DNA of 64,000 bases from a virus: positions 1-64,000 of the IMG/VR virus record IMGVR_UViG_3300027971_000031. One strand, written 5' to 3'. The notes under the pieces are model-generated. The model saw nothing but the letters and a program-made list of their open reading frames with translations, was not told where the DNA came from and ran no database searches. The position numbers and the translations under genes were made by a program. How positions within the stretch are numbered: position 1 is the stretch's first letter; the number at the start of each line of letters is the position of its first letter. Below, in pieces: positions 48,708 through 56,957 of the stretch.

Positions 48708-50513
48708 ATGGGAGCATTATTAGAATCAGGTCTTGTAGGTAACATCGGGTTAAAACACCTTAAAGTTATCAAAGAAGACACAATCAACAAATGGGACAAA
48801 TTAGGCTTTTTAGAAGGTCTTAAAGGTCACATGAGAGAAAACGTAGCACAATTATACGAAAACCAAGCATCGTTCTTAATTAACGAAGCATCATCTACAT
48901 CTGACACAGGTGCATTTGAAACAGTTGTTTTCCCAATTGTAAGACGTGTATTCTCTAAATTATTAGCGAATGACATCGTATCAGTACAAGCAATGAACTT
49001 ACCTATCGGTAAATTATTTTACTTTGTACCTAACATTCAGGCTTACACTGACCCAGCTAACTTAGCTACTACAGGTATTCACTACCCACCTTATGGTTCA
49101 CCAAACGCTGCGGCTGACCAAACACCAAACAGTGGTTATGACTACAACAACACTAAAGACCTTTACGATAGATTCTACGAAGGTAACGAACCAGCGTTAG
49201 ACCCACCAGGTTTATTCGACTATTCTAAAGGACAATATTCTGCAATCACAGCTCCAGTTGTAACTGTATCTTGGTTAGCAGACCAATTGGTTCCTTCAGC
49301 TTACACTACAGACAACTATAGAAAAGTTCTTATTGTTATGTCAGGTTTTGCAGCTGATGGTGCTGGTAAATTAATCGGTCCTGATGGTCAACCAATGGAT
49401 AACGAAGCGTTTTTATCTGATTTAACTATCTATGGTGTTGCAGGTAATAACTACACTTCAGGAAACACAAGTAACCCTTACTTATTTAGAGTTGTAACTC
49501 AAAGATATGGTAAAGGTATTGTACAATACGGTAATAACAACTCTACGTTAGTATTCCCTAACAGTAAAACTGATGGTGGTCAATATGACAACATGTGTGA
49601 TGCTGAAGGTAAAATCTACTTAGAAGTTGATTTACAAGTACCAGTTTGTATTACTTGTGGTGGTTCTATGGACGGTTACACAGGTTCAACATTCTCTTCA
49701 GATACAACAAGTAATGATGCATTTACTGCAACTTACAGAATCTACAAAAACTTAGAATTTGAAGATAGAATTGGTGAGGTATCTTTCGACCTTATGTCAG
49801 TTACAGTTTCTGTAACAGAAAGAAAATTAAGAGCTCAATGGTCTCCAGAAATGGCACAAGACGTTGCAGCATTCCACAACATCGATGCTGAAGCTGAATT
49901 AACAGCTTTATTATCTGAGCAAGTTGCGGCTGAAATCGACCGTGAAATCTTAAGAGATTTACGTAAAGGTGCGGCTTGGAACTTACGTTGGGATTACAAT
50001 GGTTGGAAACGTCTTGGTTCAAGTGCAGTTCCTTACACTCAAAAAGACTGGAATCAAACGTTGATTACAGCTATCAACCAAATTTCGGCTCAAATCCACA
50101 AATCTACCTTAAGAGGTGGAGCTAACTGGATTGTTGTTTCTTCTGAAATCAGTGCTATCTTTGATGACTTGGAGTACTTCCACGTATCAAATGCAGCTCC
50201 TGAGCAAGACCAATACAACATGGGTATTGAAAGAGTTGGTACATTAGCTGGTCGTTACCAAGTGTATAGAGACCCTTACTTCCCACCAAACCAAGTGTTG
50301 TTGGGTCACAAAGGTACGTCTTTACTTGACACAGGTTATATCTACGCACCGTATGTACCTCTACAATTAACACCTACAATGTACAATCCATTCAACTTTA
50401 CACCTATCAAAGGTATAATGACGAGATACGCTAAGAAAATGGTTAATAACCGTTTCTACGGACGTATCACGGTTGATGGTGTACGTACATTCGATTTAAG
50501 AGAATTGAGATAA
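48708..50513 (+). CDS. Major capsid protein (T4 gp23-like)
   Basis: 601 residues. ASFLINE-ASSTSD (60/61) parallels the T4 gp23 site FLTE-A at 65/66, and LLANDIVSVQAMNLPIGKLF matches the T4 region around LIAFDICGVQPMNSPTGQVF. The mature protein, about 541 residues, forms the hexamers of the head. It is co-transcribed with the scaffold gene and followed by a strong terminator. Confidence 0.95.
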   Translation: MGALLESGLVGNIGLKHLKVIKEDTINKWDKLGFLEGLKGHMRENVAQLYENQASFLINEASSTSDTGAFETVVFPIVRRVFSKLLANDIVSVQAMNLPIGKLFYFVPNIQAYTDPANLATTGIHYPPYGSPNAAADQTPNSGYDYNNTKDLYDRFYEGNEPALDPPGLFDYSKGQYSAITAPVVTVSWLADQLVPSAYTTDNYRKVLIVMSGFAADGAGKLIGPDGQPMDNEAFLSDLTIYGVAGNNYTSGNTSNPYLFRVVTQRYGKGIVQYGNNNSTLVFPNSKTDGGQYDNMCDAEGKIYLEVDLQVPVCITCGGSMDGYTGSTFSSDTTSNDAFTATYRIYKNLEFEDRIGEVSFDLMSVTVSVTERKLRAQWSPEMAQDVAAFHNIDAEAELTALLSEQVAAEIDREILRDLRKGAAWNLRWDYNGWKRLGSSAVPYTQKDWNQTLITAINQISAQIHKSTLRGGANWIVVSSEISAIFDDLEYFHVSNAAPEQDQYNMGIERVGTLAGRYQVYRDPYFPPNQVLLGHKGTSLLDTGYIYAPYVPLQLTPTMYNPFNFTPIKGIMTRYAKKMVNNRFYGRITVDGVRTFDLRELR

Positions 50514-50536
50514 TCAATATCTTATTTAGATACCAA

Positions 50537-50567
50537 AAAGGGGACAAGAAATTGTCTCCTTTTTTTA
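50537..50567 (+). terminator. Rho-independent terminator after the capsid gene
   Basis: AAAGGGGACAA / TTGTCTCCTTT (11 bp, one G-U), GAAA loop, T-run. Confidence 0.9.
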
Positions 50568-50591
50568 TTTACAGGAAAATTAAATTGTATA

Positions 50592-50599
50592 TATTTATT
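50592..50599 (+). promoter_or_regulatory. Late promoter box TATTTATT
   Basis: Lies 37 nt before the first usable codon of the next gene. Confidence 0.45.
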
Positions 50600-50636
50600 A
50601 TTAGATTTTAGATTATCAGTCCCCAACCCTAAGAAG

Positions 50637-51479
50637 TTGTTGAGTGTTCACGGACACAAAGGTATTGGTAACATAGTCATTAACTATTATAAAATTAAAA
50701 AAAAAAAGTATTACAAAACAACTAGCGCGAGCAAGCCGACTGCTCACATCACAAAGAAAAAGTCGCGTTTAAAAATCTACAATGGTAATGTCGTATTCCT
50801 TAACGACAAAGATAATTTCGAATTCGAAATTCATAATCCAAAACAAACATCGGTTCTTTGTAAAATCAAACTGAATGGTCAGTATATCTCTAAAAGTGGT
50901 ATTATTTTACGACCAGGTCAAAGGGTGTTTTTAGAACGTTTCCTTGACTCAAATAACAAGTTTGAGTTCAGTACCTATGAAGTTAAAGATACGTCCGAGA
51001 ATCGTGATGCAATTGACTTAAATGGAGATGTAATGGTTGAGTTCTACGATGAACAGGAAGTTAGGATTTACCCTCACCTTTCAGGTGGAAATTGGGGTAG
51101 TGGTTGGACAACTATTAATACAGGTTCTCCATATTATGGTGATATAACTTTTACCAATAACTCATCAACTACATATGTTTCTACCACATCTCTTAATAGT
51201 CTGACCAATACAGTTGAAGGTCCAAACATTAGAAGTGTTAAATCTAAAAAATCTATTGAAACAGGTAGGGTTGAAAAAGGTGAAAAATCAAATCAACAAT
51301 TTACCAATTCATCAAATCAAACTTTTAATTTTTTGGTATCTAACTCTATAAGATTTAAAATATTACCATTAGGTAATAAAAATGTCACCACAGAGGATAT
51401 TAAACATTACTGTACCGAATGTGGTATCAAGACAAAATCAAAATATAAATTTTGTCCGTCTTGTGGTAAAAAATTGTAA
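50637..51479 (+). CDS. Structural-type protein with C-terminal zinc ribbon, non-ATG start
   Basis: 280 residues if the tandem TTG codons at 50637 are used; no ATG occurs in frame until residue about 136. A basic Lys/Tyr/Thr-rich start is followed by a beta domain (VFLNDKDNFEFEIHN, GIILRPGQRVFLERFLDS), a Thr/Ser-rich region and a zinc ribbon (YCTECGI, FCPSCGKKL). Position after the capsid gene suggests a head or neck part; the ribbon is unusual there. Confidence 0.65.
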   Translation: MLSVHGHKGIGNIVINYYKIKKKKYYKTTSASKPTAHITKKKSRLKIYNGNVVFLNDKDNFEFEIHNPKQTSVLCKIKLNGQYISKSGIILRPGQRVFLERFLDSNNKFEFSTYEVKDTSENRDAIDLNGDVMVEFYDEQEVRIYPHLSGGNWGSGWTTINTGSPYYGDITFTNNSSTTYVSTTSLNSLTNTVEGPNIRSVKSKKSIETGRVEKGEKSNQQFTNSSNQTFNFLVSNSIRFKILPLGNKNVTTEDIKHYCTECGIKTKSKYKFCPSCGKKL

Positions 51480-51485
51480 GATATA

Positions 51486-51517
51486 AAAAAAGGGGTTCCG
51501 TGAGACCCCTTTTTTTA
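51486..51517. terminator. Bidirectional terminator
   Basis: AAAGGGGTT / AACCCC-type hairpin (AGGGGTTC, GACCCCT) with A and T runs, between converging genes. Confidence 0.82.
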
Positions 51518-51721
51518 TTTTAGCATTCTAAGTGATTTAGAAACAATTTCAGATTCGGTTAACGAATATAATCCATTCTTATATGCCATTTGAACGGCTC
51601 TAATTAACATAAATTTTGCCTGTTCTTCTGTTAAGTTATCTATTAGATTTTCAATATCTTCAGGTTTGTATATTGCAACGTCCTCAAATAGAAAGGCGAT
51701 TGGTTGTTTTTCTTGTTCCAT
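51515..51721 (-). CDS. Small helical protein
   Basis: 68 residues, helical with EDIENLIDNLTEEQAKFMLI in the middle and an acidic N-terminus. Not recognised. Divergent from the gene at 51753. Confidence 0.55.
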   Translation of the reverse strand: MEQEKQPIAFLFEDVAIYKPEDIENLIDNLTEEQAKFMLIRAVQMAYKNGLYSLTESEIVSKSLRMLK

Positions 51722-51736
51722 AATGTATTAACGATA

Positions 51737-51744
51737 TATTTATA
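51737..51744 (+). promoter_or_regulatory. Late promoter box TATTTATA
   Basis: Lies 8 nt before the ATG at 51753. Confidence 0.6.
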
Positions 51745-51752
51745 GTAAGTAT

Positions 51753-52445
51753 ATGAAAAGAAATAGAATTAGTGAAGCCACAGGTTCGGGAAGTGCGGGA
51801 AACTTCAAAGTACCAATAGTATTATCTCCACAACCGTGGACAGAAGACCAAGTTGCACCATTTACTAATCCTGTTTATAGTTATAATAATGCAGAGTTGG
51901 CATATGAAGAAGCTGACGGTGATTTTAAAGAAACACCTGAAGAACGAGCTCGAATAGAAAAAAGGACAGATAGAATTGCTCAAGTGGATAGATACCTAAA
52001 AAGTTTCTATACTGGTCAAAATGATGAAGATGGGAGTAATGTTGCGGATATTGAAGACCCTGAGAAAATCATACAACAAGCGGTTGGACCACTTAAAGAA
52101 GATTTAGCTGTTTGGTTTGGAACAAAGAAAAAACCAAAAGGTTCGTCACAACCAAAAGGTCCTTGGGTTAATATTTGTAGAAAAAAAGAAGGTGGTGGTC
52201 ACCCACCATGTGGAAGACCTGAATCTTCAGATAAAGGATATCCAAAATGTAGAGCCGCAGGGGTTGCATCTAAAATGAGTGATTCTGAAAAGAAATCTGC
52301 GTGTGCTCAAAAAAGAAAAGAAGAGAAAAAAGACCCAAAAGTTGGTACAGGTAATAAACCAACTATGGTATCTTACAAACCAAAAAATGAATCATTAAAG
52401 GACGTAATAAAAAATGTTCTTAATGAATATAAAACATCTATTTGA
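51753..52445 (+). CDS. Late protein with DUF5872-like Cys/basic module
   Basis: 230 residues. MKRNRISE-A is a short candidate targeting leader. The C-terminal half holds KGPWVNICRKKEGGGHPPCG and KGYPKCRAAGVASKMSDSEK then SACAQKRK, a Cys/Lys-rich module resembling DUF5872 proteins of phages and large viruses. Function unknown; its basic, Cys-bearing make-up suits DNA or metal binding. The tail overlaps the next gene by 8 bp. Confidence 0.72.
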   Translation: MKRNRISEATGSGSAGNFKVPIVLSPQPWTEDQVAPFTNPVYSYNNAELAYEEADGDFKETPEERARIEKRTDRIAQVDRYLKSFYTGQNDEDGSNVADIEDPEKIIQQAVGPLKEDLAVWFGTKKKPKGSSQPKGPWVNICRKKEGGGHPPCGRPESSDKGYPKCRAAGVASKMSDSEKKSACAQKRKEEKKDPKVGTGNKPTMVSYKPKNESLKDVIKNVLNEYKTSI

Positions 52446-52740
52446 TAACACTATCATTAAATGATGTTGTATCTATTTTTTTAGGTTGAATTAATTTAGT
52501 TTCTTTTTTTGGTATTAAAACATTAATTGGTTTTGGACGTTCAATAAAAAGAGTATCGTGTATAATTTCTTTTTCAAAGGTTATTGGCGTTTCAATAACT
52601 TCAATTTTCTCTTTCTTAATTGGGTTATTATTATAAATTGTTTTATAAATGTTAATTGAAACTGATGTAATTAACGCACATACTATTAATATAATTAACA
52701 GCCCAAAATAAAACGTATATTTGAAAGAATTGTTTTTCAT
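52438..52740 (-). CDS. Single-pass membrane protein
   Basis: 100 residues. A short basic start and one hydrophobic segment (FYFGLLIILIVCALI) with a polar periplasmic-type C-terminal region. Topology resembles an inner-membrane spanin, but no partner gene is recognised nearby. The stop overlaps the converging gene. Confidence 0.6.
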   Translation of the reverse strand: MKNNSFKYTFYFGLLIILIVCALITSVSINIYKTIYNNNPIKKEKIEVIETPITFEKEIIHDTLFIERPKPINVLIPKKETKLIQPKKIDTTSFNDSVIK

Positions 52741-53141
52741 TAGATGCTATGTAATATATTTTGAAGTGAATGTTTAATGTTTGACGTAATTTCTTTTTCA
52801 AAAATTTCTCTACGTTTTTCTACCTCATTATCAAACATAGATACAAGATTTTCCCAACAATTTTTTTCTAAAAAAACCGTATAAGAATATACGTGGTTAA
52901 TTACCTTAACGTTGTTACCCTCTAAAATAACAAATATTTGATGTTCTTCATTTCTAATGTAACGTTTATTAGAAATTGGGGTTAATAATAAAATGGTTTC
53001 TTCTTTATCGATAAGTTTTTTACAAATAGAAATACAATCTCTCTCATATTCCGATTTTTGCATAGGTGGAGTTGATAATCTAACTAAAGAAATGTACCAT
53101 TTTTGAATTGCGCGTTTTAAGTTGTGTGGTGAAAGATTCAT
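52740..53141 (-). CDS. Hypothetical protein
   Basis: 133 residues, basic. Two Cys pairs are possible (ERDCISICKK) with a beta-like HQIFVILEGNNVKVI segment and a helical C-terminus. Its stop adjoins the start of the membrane protein gene, giving an operon. Confidence 0.6.
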   Translation of the reverse strand: MNLSPHNLKRAIQKWYISLVRLSTPPMQKSEYERDCISICKKLIDKEETILLLTPISNKRYIRNEEHQIFVILEGNNVKVINHVYSYTVFLEKNCWENLVSMFDNEVEKRREIFEKEITSNIKHSLQNILHSI

Positions 53142-53210
53142 ATGTGTATTTTTATTTGACTACAAAAGTAAACAAAAACTTTAAATAAAAAAACAACTGA
53201 TATAAAAAAA

Positions 53211-53672
53211 TTAACAATAAGCTCCAGAGCACTGTCTTTTACCGTCCAATCCTTTGATTTTACCCTTACATACTTGAACGGCATATCCGTTAGCGTATGC
53301 TGATGGATAAACAGTATATTTTGATTTGGCGGCAGATTTACCTCTTGCACAAAGTGGAGTTCCTGTTTTTTTTCTACCTTCATTCATTTCTTCAAAATCA
53401 ACATATTGTGATTCTTTTTCCATTTCATTTTTTAAGAAATCAAAAACTTGGTCAATATTTGTTTTGGCTTCGGATATATGGTCATCTGCCCAATCATGTC
53501 CATTTTGAAGTATTTGGTCAACTGTTGATGGGTCCATCTCCATAATCATTTCAAGTTGTCTTTTCATCTGTTTTAAATTTGAAAAGAACATATAATTCGT
53601 TTCGTCTTGTTCTGAAAGAACTTTTTTAACAATTCTGTTTAAGTCTGATTCGGTTAATTTTACTGTTTTCAT
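53211..53672 (-). CDS. Late-type protein with Cys-rich C-terminus and cleavable N-terminus
   Basis: 153 residues. LNRIVKKVLSE-Q (21/22) is a candidate cleavage site. The C-terminal 50 residues hold four Cys and many Lys/Arg (GTPLCARGKSAAKSKYTVYP, YAVQVCKGKIKGLDGKRQC), a small conserved-looking module I have seen at the C-terminus of other phage proteins. The start directly follows the structural gene at 53674. Confidence 0.68.
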   Translation of the reverse strand: MKTVKLTESDLNRIVKKVLSEQDETNYMFFSNLKQMKRQLEMIMEMDPSTVDQILQNGHDWADDHISEAKTNIDQVFDFLKNEMEKESQYVDFEEMNEGRKKTGTPLCARGKSAAKSKYTVYPSAYANGYAVQVCKGKIKGLDGKRQCSGAYC

Positions 53673-53673
53673 A

Positions 53674-55197
53674 TTATTGTCTGAATGATGTATTATTTGT
53701 TTTGTAATTTACTATGTTAAAAGTTAATTGTCTCTTATAAGTATCTTTCTCTCCTGAAGTGTTCACTTGAATATCAACATAATATTGATTAGGTATTTTA
53801 TCCCTCATATCAAACATGAAATAATATTCATTTGGAGTTCTGTTAACTGGCGTCCAATCTTGAACTAATACTTCAGTTGTTCCTTCTCTAACGTATACTC
53901 TATAAAATGCTGAGATATCTTCTAATGGTGCTTGACCCGTATAAGCCTTTTTAATTGTAACCCCAACCTTTCTAATATCGGTATTAAGGATTTGTTCGTT
54001 TTGTAAAATACCGTAGAACTCAAATCCAAATTTACTTGGTTCTTTGGATGTTGAACCGATTTGAATACCTGCTGTATATTGTTGTAATATAAATTGATTT
54101 GTTACGTTTGGTAATGCTTGACCATTAATTGTTAAACCTGACCATATATCATAAAACATACAAGGAGTTGCCCCTGTAAATCCATTAGGTACAATTACTT
54201 CATAAACTCCTCTTGTTCTTAAACAAGTTGATAATGTTGCCATACCAGGAACGGCATCACCATTTCTGTCTTCAATTCTAACTACAGGGTCAGAATCTAA
54301 ATTGGCAAAATCACCATTTTGATAAATGTATAAATACAATTTATTTGTTTGGTTTTTTAAGAATAGGTTACGGTTGTCTTTAATTAAGTCGTCGTATGTT
54401 GTTTGAAGGAATGGTTGGTAAAATGTTTGAGTATGTCTTGAAAAGAACGCCACACTATAACTGTCAGTTAAACCTGTAATATTTTCAATTTGTGGTAAGT
54501 ATGCAACTCCCCAACCAGTAACACCAGTTATTGTACCATTTAATATACCATTAATTTCATTTGACATATCCATCAATAAATCTTCATTACCAAGTTCAAA
54601 GTGTTGTCTTGCAACAATTGTTAAACCTGAGAAATTTACGGTACCTTCATTCTTGTTGTTATAAACCCCTGGTTGAGACCAATTGTTAATAGTGGATGTC
54701 TGATACCAATTTGATGGTCGAGTCGAATAGGCACGACTATCTACATACGTAAGAGGTGTTGAACCACCATACGGGCTATTTTGATTTTCATTAAAATCTG
54801 TGTAATCATAACCAACACCTTCATCCCAAGTTTGAGGGATTCCTGTTGTTCCTGAAGTTTGAGGAATTCTAAATAAGATTAAATCAAATGATGTCGCTCG
54901 TCTTCTCTCGTTTGACATGAATGTATTTAACAATTCATTATCAAATGATGAGGTGTTTGTCATTTGTAAGACGTGAGTCATACCTGTGGTACATCCTGTA
55001 GAAATTACACCTGATGCAATGTCTTCTCTTAATAAATCTAAATCTAAATCAAATAGGAAACGAGTGTAACCATAATTTGGGATGATATAATCTGACGCAC
55101 CAAAATTTAATTCAACAATAGGGTTTCTACCCGTATTGACATATGAATTTGAAATGATGGTATTGTTCTTATCTATGTACGACCTTAAAATTGACAT
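53674..55197 (-). CDS. Virion structural protein
   Basis: 507 residues, beta-rich, with many Tyr, Thr and Asn and almost no Cys. Block NRNLFLKNQTNKLYLYIYQN and the start MSILRSYIDKNNTIISNSY look like a tail or neck structural protein. It heads the leftward part of the tail module; no enzyme motif. Confidence 0.72.
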   Translation of the reverse strand: MSILRSYIDKNNTIISNSYVNTGRNPIVELNFGASDYIIPNYGYTRFLFDLDLDLLREDIASGVISTGCTTGMTHVLQMTNTSSFDNELLNTFMSNERRRATSFDLILFRIPQTSGTTGIPQTWDEGVGYDYTDFNENQNSPYGGSTPLTYVDSRAYSTRPSNWYQTSTINNWSQPGVYNNKNEGTVNFSGLTIVARQHFELGNEDLLMDMSNEINGILNGTITGVTGWGVAYLPQIENITGLTDSYSVAFFSRHTQTFYQPFLQTTYDDLIKDNRNLFLKNQTNKLYLYIYQNGDFANLDSDPVVRIEDRNGDAVPGMATLSTCLRTRGVYEVIVPNGFTGATPCMFYDIWSGLTINGQALPNVTNQFILQQYTAGIQIGSTSKEPSKFGFEFYGILQNEQILNTDIRKVGVTIKKAYTGQAPLEDISAFYRVYVREGTTEVLVQDWTPVNRTPNEYYFMFDMRDKIPNQYYVDIQVNTSGEKDTYKRQLTFNIVNYKTNNTSFRQ

Positions 55198-55209
55198 TAA
55201 TTGTTTTAA

Positions 55210-55217
55210 TATAAATA
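55210..55217 (-). promoter_or_regulatory. Late promoter box TATTTATA
   Basis: On the minus strand, 12 nt before the ATG at 55197. Confidence 0.6.
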
Positions 55218-56753
55218 TTAGTTAAGTCTAATATTTTCATTAAGAATTTTTGTGTAGGCGTTTTGCATTTCAGTTAATATATCCGTAACAGTTGAACCGT
55301 CTTGAGTTACAGGAACTGGAGGTAAACCAGGGTATGCGTGAGTATGAGTAATTAAGAATCTAACAATCAAGTTAATCAATTCTAAAAGTTCTTCCCCTCT
55401 AACTAAACTTGATGTTTTTGGTAATATTTCATCAACAAATTGGTCTAATGAAATTCCATATAATGTGTCATCAAAATTGATTTTACCTTTACCAGGAATT
55501 GCCGACGTATGAGATAACAAATATAAAGTATCCGCCCCAACCGCTCCATATGTGGTTTGAATTGATTTGTATGTCTCCTGAGGTACAATAGTTGTTTTAA
55601 AGTTAAGTGGTTTTCCAACTTTATCCTTAGCATAAATTAAACCATAACCACCTCGTTTAAGGGCGGGGTATAATTTAATTTGATTGTATATGTCAGAAAC
55701 ATTTTTAAATGCGTCCGCTTCGGTTGTTCCTGTTTGAGTGGTTGATGATGGTGTTATAACAGAATAAGTTATATTATTTGGTCTATAAAATATTGCAAAT
55801 TTATTAAGTTCACTTGTAAATAATGTTTTACCTGAAACGGTTGTTGTTTTGGTATTACACGTTTTAATAAAATTATTTATAAATGTAATAGTTTCTGTTT
55901 TTGTTAATCGTGAAAATTTTTCTTCGGCAACTAAAGATTTTAAAGATTCTTTAACAATTGTACCAACTGTTAAATTTGTGGAGTTTGTCGATAGGTCGGG
56001 TTTTAATTGATAAAGATAAACTGACCCAGTAAAATTATCTTGGGTGTTTTCAGGATTTGTGATAACCCATTCAATTAAGTATTTAACTTGAACTACGATT
56101 TCATTTGTCTCTGTTACAATTTTATTTGGTAATGGTACTTTTGATTGATTAAATCTTGAGAGTTGTAAAAATCCTCGTTGTTGGTTTGCCACAGGTGGAA
56201 CATTTGGTACTAATTCAGCACCTTTAAATTTACCTGCTCTAAGTAATACCGTATCTTGTTTTGTAATAACATCGGCACTTCCCCTACCTAAAATGGCATT
56301 ATCACCTGGCTCAGGAAATACACCCTTGTGAACCGCTTTGTCGGTATAAGTACCATCTTGGTTTTTTAAAGGTTTTGGATTTTTTAATTGTGTACCTGTA
56401 CCTGTAAACTTATTACCACCTTGATAATATTCATAACCCGTTGTTGTCGGACTTGAAAATGTATTTTGGACGTAATATTGGTTTTGATATTTAAAATCTT
56501 TATTCACATAAAGTACTTGAGCCATTTCTGTTGGCTTTGGTACTTGATACATGAAATATGGCATAAGGGGACTAAAGACAAAAGGGTCTCTTGTCGTCCA
56601 AATATCTTTTTCTTCATTCCAAGGTGGGTCAGTAATTGACTTGACTATGTCGTTATAGTTATCAATTAAAAGTTTTGCTCGAATCCTACCCAACATCATT
56701 GGGTCTTGATTACTTATAACCGATACCTGAAAAAATATTGTATTATCATCCAT
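55218..56753 (-). CDS. Baseplate-type protein, gp5 OB-fold-like
   Basis: 511 residues. The N-terminal segment ISNQDPMMLGRIRAKLL with RDPFVFSPLMPYF and the GDNAILGRGSADVITKQDTV block resemble the OB-fold entry of T4-type baseplate hub proteins. The rest is unrelated to the lysozyme domain of gp5. It is inferred to be part of the hub or wedge. The stop is 1 nt from the neighbouring small gene's start. Confidence 0.6.
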   Translation of the reverse strand: MDDNTIFFQVSVISNQDPMMLGRIRAKLLIDNYNDIVKSITDPPWNEEKDIWTTRDPFVFSPLMPYFMYQVPKPTEMAQVLYVNKDFKYQNQYYVQNTFSSPTTTGYEYYQGGNKFTGTGTQLKNPKPLKNQDGTYTDKAVHKGVFPEPGDNAILGRGSADVITKQDTVLLRAGKFKGAELVPNVPPVANQQRGFLQLSRFNQSKVPLPNKIVTETNEIVVQVKYLIEWVITNPENTQDNFTGSVYLYQLKPDLSTNSTNLTVGTIVKESLKSLVAEEKFSRLTKTETITFINNFIKTCNTKTTTVSGKTLFTSELNKFAIFYRPNNITYSVITPSSTTQTGTTEADAFKNVSDIYNQIKLYPALKRGGYGLIYAKDKVGKPLNFKTTIVPQETYKSIQTTYGAVGADTLYLLSHTSAIPGKGKINFDDTLYGISLDQFVDEILPKTSSLVRGEELLELINLIVRFLITHTHAYPGLPPVPVTQDGSTVTDILTEMQNAYTKILNENIRLN

Positions 56754-56956
56754 TATTTTCTAGATTGAAACTCTTTAAGAGTATTGTTATATAGTTCTTC
56801 AAGTTTATCCAAATACATTGTTAAATTAATAATGTTTTCTTTGGTCAACTCAAAATCAGTGGTTAAAATATCCATAGCCTCAATTAATTTTGAATTAGGT
56901 TGTTCTTTCAAATTATTTTGTAAATTTACAATATTTTCAAATTCTTCTTTTTTCAT
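56753..56956 (-). CDS. Small coiled-coil protein
   Basis: 67 residues, helical, charged (LTMYLDKLEELYNNTLKEF). Coupled to genes on both sides (stop/start overlap). Possibly a chaperone or connector of the tail module. Confidence 0.6.
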   Translation of the reverse strand: MKKEEFENIVNLQNNLKEQPNSKLIEAMDILTTDFELTKENIINLTMYLDKLEELYNNTLKEFQSRK

Positions 56957-56957
56957 A

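Noticed and set aside
53138-53383. Minus-strand frame overlapping the Cys-rich protein
   Set aside because: The frame at 53211-53672 has a conserved-looking Cys module and a leader; this one is a shadow.
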